The notes below the pieces were generated by a model. It was given only the letters and a program-made list of their open reading frames with translations. It searched no databases and was not told the DNA's origin. The position numbers and the translations under genes are program-made. Shown here in pieces: positions 57,751 through 64,000 of a DNA stretch of 64,000 bases (the stretch's first letter is position 1; every line of letters begins with the position of its first letter). Source of the stretch: Hymenopus coronatus (taxonomy: Eukaryota; Arthropoda; Insecta; Mantodea; Hymenopodidae); contig CM060898.1 of NCBI GenBank assembly GCA_030762935.1, positions 96,950,781-97,014,780 on the forward strand, written 5' to 3'.

Positions 57751-60700
57751 ATATAAATTGTGTGTATCAATGTGTCCAGGTTTGTAACATTGAACTTCTT
57801 TGTTTTATGAGTTCCATAAATGATATAAACATATGCTGTGCGGTAATTGGCCTCTTTATATTTATGCATATGTGTATTAATACATATATGTGATAATTAA
57901 TAAGAGCTAGTTTTCAAATTTATCTTTAACTCAATGATTATTGAAGTTGCATTAAAAATAACCCAATTTTAGGGAAAAATAATTTTTTTTTTAACCAGAT
58001 AAACACACTTTTACATGTCCCTACTTATATATTTTCATAACTATTCAATATTTGTAATTATCCATCTCATACCAATCTTACTCACAATACATTTGTTAAA
58101 AATGTTCATATAATTTATGTTAGCAACTTGCCACAACTATAAAAAAAAAGAAGCATTTGGTTTTACTAGTATTATTGATTAGCAACTATTAGTATTAATT
58201 TGGTATATTTTTTAACCCCCTTTTCTTTCTTCTGGTTATTTGAGTTATATTGAGTTTTAAACCATGTTCTATTTCCTCAGTTTCTGTCTCTAGAGCTACT
58301 GAGTTTAAGAAAACATTTTATTGGGTTGTGTTATTGTTTCTTTGTATAACAAATATGAAATCTGTAGCTGTATATATGCAGTTGTGTAACATATGACAGA
58401 CTTGCTTCATGAACCCACAGAACACTATGTACCTATAATAAAGAAAAACATTATTGTTCTTAATAAACATCATTTTACTCTTTCTTGAAAGTGCTATCCA
58501 AATTCTATCTTAACTAATTTAATAGTTTCAAAAATTAAAAAATTAGTTTAACCCTGCACTGAAGAATAATTTGGAAAGGGACATTATTTTTTGGGGCAAA
58601 GGCAAAGAAAAAATGGTGAGAGGTTTTAAAAAAGCAGAGTATTATTTAATAATAAATAAACACAAATATTATTATTGAATATAACATATTTCTACCCTGA
58701 TTGTAATAAGAGCATCGGAATTGCAATGCAAGCACTGCATGTGGGATATTGGAACCTTTGTAAGTGCGTTGTCATGATTTCAGATTTTATGCAAAATGAG
58801 CCCCTCTCACAGTTCCCACCAATGAAAATGTATCAGGTATTTACCAGGTCAACTGCACAGATTGCCACTAAATGTTCATAGGAAAAACCAAACATAACTA
58901 GAAACCAGATACACAAAACATCTGAATAGAAGATCTAACACATTGAAAAATTGCAGTAGCTTTTCATTTCTTTTTCACTCAATTGTTAAAAATATACAGA
59001 AATACTGCATAATTAACTTGGGAAAAAAATCTAAATTCCAAAGATCAGTTTTGTCATGAACTTTGAAATTTCATTTTTAGATCAACTCAGCAGATTCACA
59101 GAAGTCCTCAGCACACATACATACAAGAAATAAAATAAGCTGAAAGAAAAAATCAGATTGCACCATTTTTTTTTAAATAAGATAAATTCATAATTTGTGA
59201 ATATAAACCACAGGTCCAGACAATAAGTGGATATGATCAAAAAGAAAATTAATTTAATAACTGTCCTGTCAAACAAATGGTACAAAAGCATATATTTCTG
59301 CAGATAGATTCACAATGTTAGTTACTTTCGTTTGAATAGTTAAATGCCTATATTTAATTACTTTTCTGGTGTAAATCATATGAAATCTCTTATGTAATGC
59401 TTTAACTTTATTATTGTAATACTTAATGGTAATTAAAAGAAAAAAATGTAAATCAAGTTTTGAACAGATCTTAAAGCATAAATATTGTTAAGCCCAATAA
59501 ATATTCTTATTTGGCAACGAATTCTCAAAGATTCCTGTTGCAAAATGAGAATACATTCTGTAATTACATTGCAGTCACAATCATAAACCACAAGTAGTAA
59601 AAGCAGGAATTATTATAAAAAAAAATTCATAAACTATTATAGGCAGACTAACCATGTAAGAAATGTTTTCTTGGTAAATAGTAAACAATATTTGTTTTTT
59701 ATATTTTCCTTTCACTAATCACAGATACTAAAATGACAATCTTGTACCTATCACAAAATCACAGATCAATAAGTATTTATTTATTTATTCACCTGACCTC
59801 ATTAAATTGTGAGTTTATTCTGTTAATTATTTTAGTATGCTGGTGTGTTTTATTGGTTATTCATTAACTTAAAAATTTTACTCTTCTGGATTATGGGATA
59901 TCTCTCAGAAAATCAATTCTTTAAGAATAAAAGTAAACTTTTTATCCAGACATATGAGTATATAACCTGAAGTTAAAATAAATGCAACCAAATAAAGCCC
60001 TCATAAATATTACTATATCACTTTCTCTTAGCAGTCTATAGATTCACATTTGCTCTTACTTTGGCACCAACCTTTTTCTTATTTAGATTTCTTTGTTTCA
60101 AATCCATCACATTCTTCCTCTTGGCACCATTTCACTCTCTTTGGAGCCAATAACTCTTAAAATGACACTTCTTACATTACATAATAAAGAACAAGCAGTC
60201 TAATACTATAGCAAACGTCTAGATAATTATGATAAATTAATACAGACTGATATGTATATATGTATAACTAATGTTGATGAAACTTGAACATGATACAAAA
60301 TACACCGGTCATGGTTACCATATCTAATACACCTCCATTAAAGCTCTCCCTTAAAAAGATTAGTCCACAATAAACCATAATTGCTAACCAGCACAGCAGT
60401 GACCAAATAGTTCACAATAAATCAAGGATAGACACAAATATTTTGCTATTTATAAACAAAAAAGTGTCAAGTTGTTTTTTAACATTTCGGTAATATATAT
60501 ATTTGCAAATAACCGATGAAACCTTTTATATGCTTGTACCAAATGGCTTGAACATAAACATGTTCTTTACATTGAAATGTGTTTTTAAAAACTATATCAT
60601 TAGTGACTGGATTTTTAAAGGTAATTCCTTTTTTAATATTTCATCACAAAATATATCAAACACGACATTAGTAAGTTTCATCTACAAATAATCTGATTTT

Positions 60701-60800
60701 AATCTCCCAATTTTATAAATTTTCCTTTTTTGTTCTGCTTTTTTCTAACATATTTTGAAAAAGTAAGTTTAGGAACATTTTGCTGATGTAAAAACTGAAA
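57751..60800. other. Intergenic, nothing recognised
   Basis: About 3 kb of AT-rich sequence with only short chance ORFs. A GTAGTAAAAGCAGGAATTAT stretch near 59595 resembles the SINE-2 3' tail. Confidence 0.5.
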
Positions 60801-60804
60801 TTTA

Positions 60805-61672
60805 TGTTCAGTGATGTATTCCAGTTACATAACTTTCTCTACCTGTTCTAAATACATACTTCTTATATAAGATTATTGTTTTTTCTACTTCATGTTAACT
60901 GAGATAAGCATTAGCAGAATGGTCTTGATTACTTAGTTCCTTAAAAGTATAAGGAAACTAGGGAAATACACTAATCTAAAGCAATAGTCAAATCTTTTTA
61001 TAGCTGTCTGTGATTGTTATTGAAATTCACTTCTTTGAATGGCCCAGAGTAAAACAAAAGAAAATTGGATGAATTCCTGTTCGAGGAAAGTAAAGTTTAT
61101 TTTAAAATTGAAACCAATAACAAAATATCTCGGAAATAGCTCTACAACAATAAATGTAAAGGCTCTAAATTATGTGTTTTGACAAGATCCACATTTTTTG
61201 TGTAGTAAGTTTTGTCTATCTCTTATGATTTACCATTTATACAGAAGTCATTCAGAACAAAGAGGACTTCAGCGGCTATTCTCAGGAAATTCCAGATATA
61301 CATTCTATTTGTCATGTAAATATTTTAATATACAGTATTTTAATCAAAATTGTTAACCATTTTTGAGAAAATCAACATTTTCAAAAATTTTAACATATAA
61401 AGGGTAGTTTGGCATGGAGAATTTCTTGAAAATCTTCTTGTTGCATCCTTGGAGATACTAAACTTAATACCAAGTTTGGTATTCAACACCCGCACTCCAT
61501 GTATGCGTGCACACACACACACATGAATGTACCTTTTTCTAAAGATTTTTTAATTCAGGGGGTCTCAAAACATTTCTGGCGAAATCTCGGTGTCAAATTT
61601 TTGGGTGGGAGACAGTACCTTCTCTATCTACTATATATGTTGTAAATATGTGCTAGAGAAAGTAAAAGTAGT
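60805..61672 (+). repeat. Repeat A, near full-length copy
   Basis: Starts CAGTGATGTATTCCAGTTAC and ends GTGCTAGAGAAAGTAAAAGT. All central blocks are present, including AGCGGCTATTCTCAGGAAAT, ATACCAAGTTTGGTATTCA and the CA repeat. About 870 bp. Confidence 0.85.
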
Positions 61673-62039
61673 CCCTTTCATCTAAGGAATGTTGGTGTTG
61701 TCTATGAGATCTTAAGGGGTGTGAACAACAAAGCAAGTTGGGTAGCAGCTTGCATAAGACTCTCCCAAATAACAACTGGCCAACCAAAAACCACTCCTTA
61801 TCCCTCTCCTCATGTTTTATTCAAACCTTGAGGCTTGGAAACAAAAACCCAGACCATTGACCATCATCAGTATGAAATTTTGCTCTTCCACATTCATCCT
61901 CCTTTGTGTAGATCATTTCGTTCTGTATGTGTAAAACTTTTAATTTTGTTTGAAGGTTGTCTTGTCATATTTCAACTCTTTTTTTAATGAAGTAACATGA
62001 AAATTAAAATGCACTCTGTATATCTTATTAATATTTTTA

Positions 62040-62711
62040 CTGCATTTATCCGAAAACAAGGTATTTTTTTTTCCAAAATATTAATGTTCAGAACTGGGGA
62101 TTGTCTTGCATTCACAAAATAGTTTTTCAAATACCATGCAGGGAAAAAATAAGCTTTAAACTTTGTGGGTATGGCAGTAGCGAAGACTGGGGGAAATGGT
62201 ATACATTACTGCTAAGGTTGTGATGAATGCGGCAGATTTTGCGCATTTCATTTTACACAAAGTATCTGTTAACAGAACTATGAGCATTCTCATTGGAAGA
62301 AAGAAAATTACTCTCTGGCATTAAAATAAAATTACAGGACTTCCTTTCACATCAGTGGGTGCACATAAAATTGTATTGGAAAGCCAACAGTCAAGCAGTA
62401 AGTGCATTTCTCCTCGTTGGGTCTCCACCGCACATGGACATATTGGTACATTGCTGTTTTCCCTTATCTATCTCTCTCCCACTAGCCATGTGAATTTCTA
62501 CACAAAACTATGCTACTGCCACCACATTTTATCACTGCACACTTATCGTACATTTCCGTTCTCCTTTCTGTTGTCTAAATACAAAATCATATCCACCACC
62601 ATCATTACAGTTACCCTGCCGCTACATTGTAAAATCACACTGTACACTCTGTGCTCCCCTCTCCATCAACCACTCAAAACAAGAATTTCTAGGCAAATTA
62701 AAATTAAGTAA

Positions 62712-62770
<59 letters not shown>

Positions 62771-62960
62771 GGGAGTTAATCAGCTTAAGTGTCCATTAGT
62801 TTGTTTTAAATATGTGCCAAACCATTGAATTTCATTTACATAAAAATTAAGTTGTCTTCTTTTTATATATGAAGATGATATGCTAAATTCATAAATTAAG
62901 TTCTGTAAAATAGGGGTTGTCTTGCATTCGGTATATCTATTATCTCTTTTTTTCCAACCA
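62040..62960 (+). repeat. Family C repeat, copy 3, with AAT microsatellite
   Basis: Left part matches 40900-41170, right part matches 33400-33620 (AATTAAGTTCTGTAAAATAG, GGGTTGTCTTGCATTC). Shows that the two partial stretches in FARS2 intron 5 belong to one family. Contains an AAT repeat at 62713-62770. Confidence 0.75.
62713..62770. repeat. AAT microsatellite
   Basis: About 19 uninterrupted ATA/AAT units. Confidence 0.95.
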
Positions 62961-62969
62961 TTTTTGTGG

Positions 62970-63105
62970 AAATGCTAAATATGATCAAGTTCAACTCTTT
63001 TTAATGAAGTGAAAAATTCAATGCCATAGCAAAATTTGAACCAGAAGCTCCTGGTTTTTGTCCAGTTGCTCTAACCACTGAGCTACTATGACAACATGCC
63101 AACCA
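62970..63105 (-). mobile_element. tRNA-derived SINE-6 copy
   Basis: Minus strand has GTAGCTCAGTGGTTAGAGCA (A box) and CTGGTTCAAATTTTGC (B box), then ATGGCATTGAATTTTTCACT. The tail motif GGCATTGAGTTTTTCAACC also ends the units at 26524-27008. A diverged second piece lies head to head at 63110-63190. Confidence 0.7.
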
Positions 63106-63284
63106 GAAAATCCATGGTTTAAAACCTAGCTATTGCACTGAATTTTTCAATCTGATGACTCTACATTTCCAACTTGTTCCTACACACAGCTAGTGTGGAA
63201 GAAACCATTAATTGTGAATCTCTTTTAATCATATGCGCATTCACTGTCACATGCATACATCCAAACTCTGAGGGGGATAGGAAA

Positions 63285-63372
63285 TAATTCTGTTTAAAGA
63301 AACATTCATTGCCCCAGCCAGGACTCTGGGTGAGATGTCACCTTACTGACCACTCGGTCATAGGGGCAGTCA
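63285..63372 (-). mobile_element. tRNA-like SINE-5 copy
   Basis: Minus strand reads GACCGAGTGGTCAGTAAGGT, CCCAGAGTCCTGGCTGGGGC and AATGTTTCTTTAAACAG, the same layout as at 11475 and 29295. Confidence 0.55.
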
Positions 63373-63481
63373 TTAATAGCTTTATATCCTTACTACCTTC
63401 CTTTTTAATTTTAATAGTTTTATGTTTTTAACTGCTTTTTACACTGAAAGTTTTCCCTTTAAAATCTGGTCTCTGATTATA

Positions 63482-64000
63482 CGAGGTATGTCCAGAAAGT
63501 AAGTTCTGTTTCAATTTATCTCCGCTGCAGCGCTGCGATCGCAGTTCCGCACATGCACGGTAGACGCTCTGTATCAAGGAGAAGAAACGTGCGCCATTTT
63601 GAGATCGCTGTCAGCCACATACGCTTTGTTGTGCTTGTTTACAATGTCGGTGTTGATTGAAAATCCTGCCACTTGTGAAATCAGATCTGTGATTCGTTTT
63701 CTGAATGCTAGGAAAGTGAAACCAATTGGAATTTATCGGCAAATTTGCGAAGTTTACGGACAAAATGCGATGAGTTTTTCTTCACGACCACACACTGCAA
63801 ATGTGACGAAAAACCTCCTACAGAGATTTGGCTGGGATGTGTTTGACCATCCTCCGTACAGCCCCTGACCTCGCTCCTAGCGACTTTCATCTATTCTTAC
63901 ATCTCAAGGCTTTCCTTGGCGGTTAACAATTCAACAATGACGAAGAGCTGAAAGAAAATGTTTCCAACTTTTTGAAGACACAGGCAGCAAACTTCTATGA
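63482..64000 (+). mobile_element. mariner transposon, internally deleted, cut by window end
   Basis: TA (63480-63481) then TIR CGAGGTATGTCCAGAAAGTA. An ORF starts at 63644 (MSVLIENPATC) with the N-terminal helix-turn-helix part VIRFLNARKVKPIGIYRQIC, then jumps at about 63776 to the C-terminal RPHTANVTKNLLQRFGWDVF, DHPPYSP. The middle of the transposase, including the first catalytic Asp, is deleted. One extra C near 63866 shifts the frame and a stop follows near 63925. Same TIR family as the mariner ending at 13535. Confidence 0.9.

Noticed and set aside
62355..62711. 118-codon plus-strand ORF
   Set aside because: Falls within a family C repeat; not conserved between copies.
1..64000. CRISPR array, operon or prokaryotic defence system
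   Set aside because: No regularly spaced identical repeats with unique spacers; genes are intron-split and the repeats are typical of animal genomes.

Overview
The window looks like nuclear DNA from an AT-rich, repeat-laden animal genome, most likely an arthropod and probably an insect. The reasons are two conserved protein genes split by introns of up to 7.5 kb with GT/GC-AG splice sites, many tRNA-derived SINEs, mariner, pogo/Tigger and PIF/Harbinger DNA transposons, non-LTR retrotransposons and Penelope-like elements (PLEs). I cannot name the species. There are no operons, CRISPR arrays or prokaryotic genes.

Genes. Two housekeeping genes lie head to head around a 417-bp intergenic segment (24112-24528). 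Leftward (minus strand) is DDX27, a nucleolar DEAD-box helicase for ribosome biogenesis. Eight exons (24111 down to 2436) encode 438 residues in one unbroken frame, from the start Met through motif III and into the second RecA lobe; the rest must lie left of position 1. Rightward (plus strand) is FARS2, mitochondrial phenylalanyl-tRNA synthetase. It is complete in six exons (24529-42857), 428 residues, with class II motifs 2 and 3 and a C-terminal anticodon-binding domain. Its second intron uses a GC-AG donor. One gene serves cytosolic ribosome assembly and the other mitochondrial translation, so the shared promoter region could link them.

Introns of both genes (1-42.7 kb) are full of mobile elements. 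An unclassified 0.75-1.0 kb family (repeat A) has at least 14 full or partial copies across the window. There are several tRNA-headed SINE families, some with clear target-site duplications, a mariner 3' half, LINE reverse-transcriptase remnants, a 196-bp mini-PLE with a perfect inverted repeat, a TIR transposon (35646-37562) with a repeat A copy inside it, and a miniature PIF/Harbinger element.

From 43 to 64 kb I find no host gene. This part holds a pogo/Tigger remnant, LINE C-terminal and RNase H fragments, a PLE with 215-bp inverted pseudo-LTRs and a 13-bp target duplication, more repeat A copies, a degenerate unidentified coding-like stretch near 57.3-57.8 kb, and at the right edge an internally deleted mariner. 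I found no convincing new biological system. The best leads are the repeat A family, the two inverted-repeat PLEs with hammerhead-like cores, and the nested transposons.
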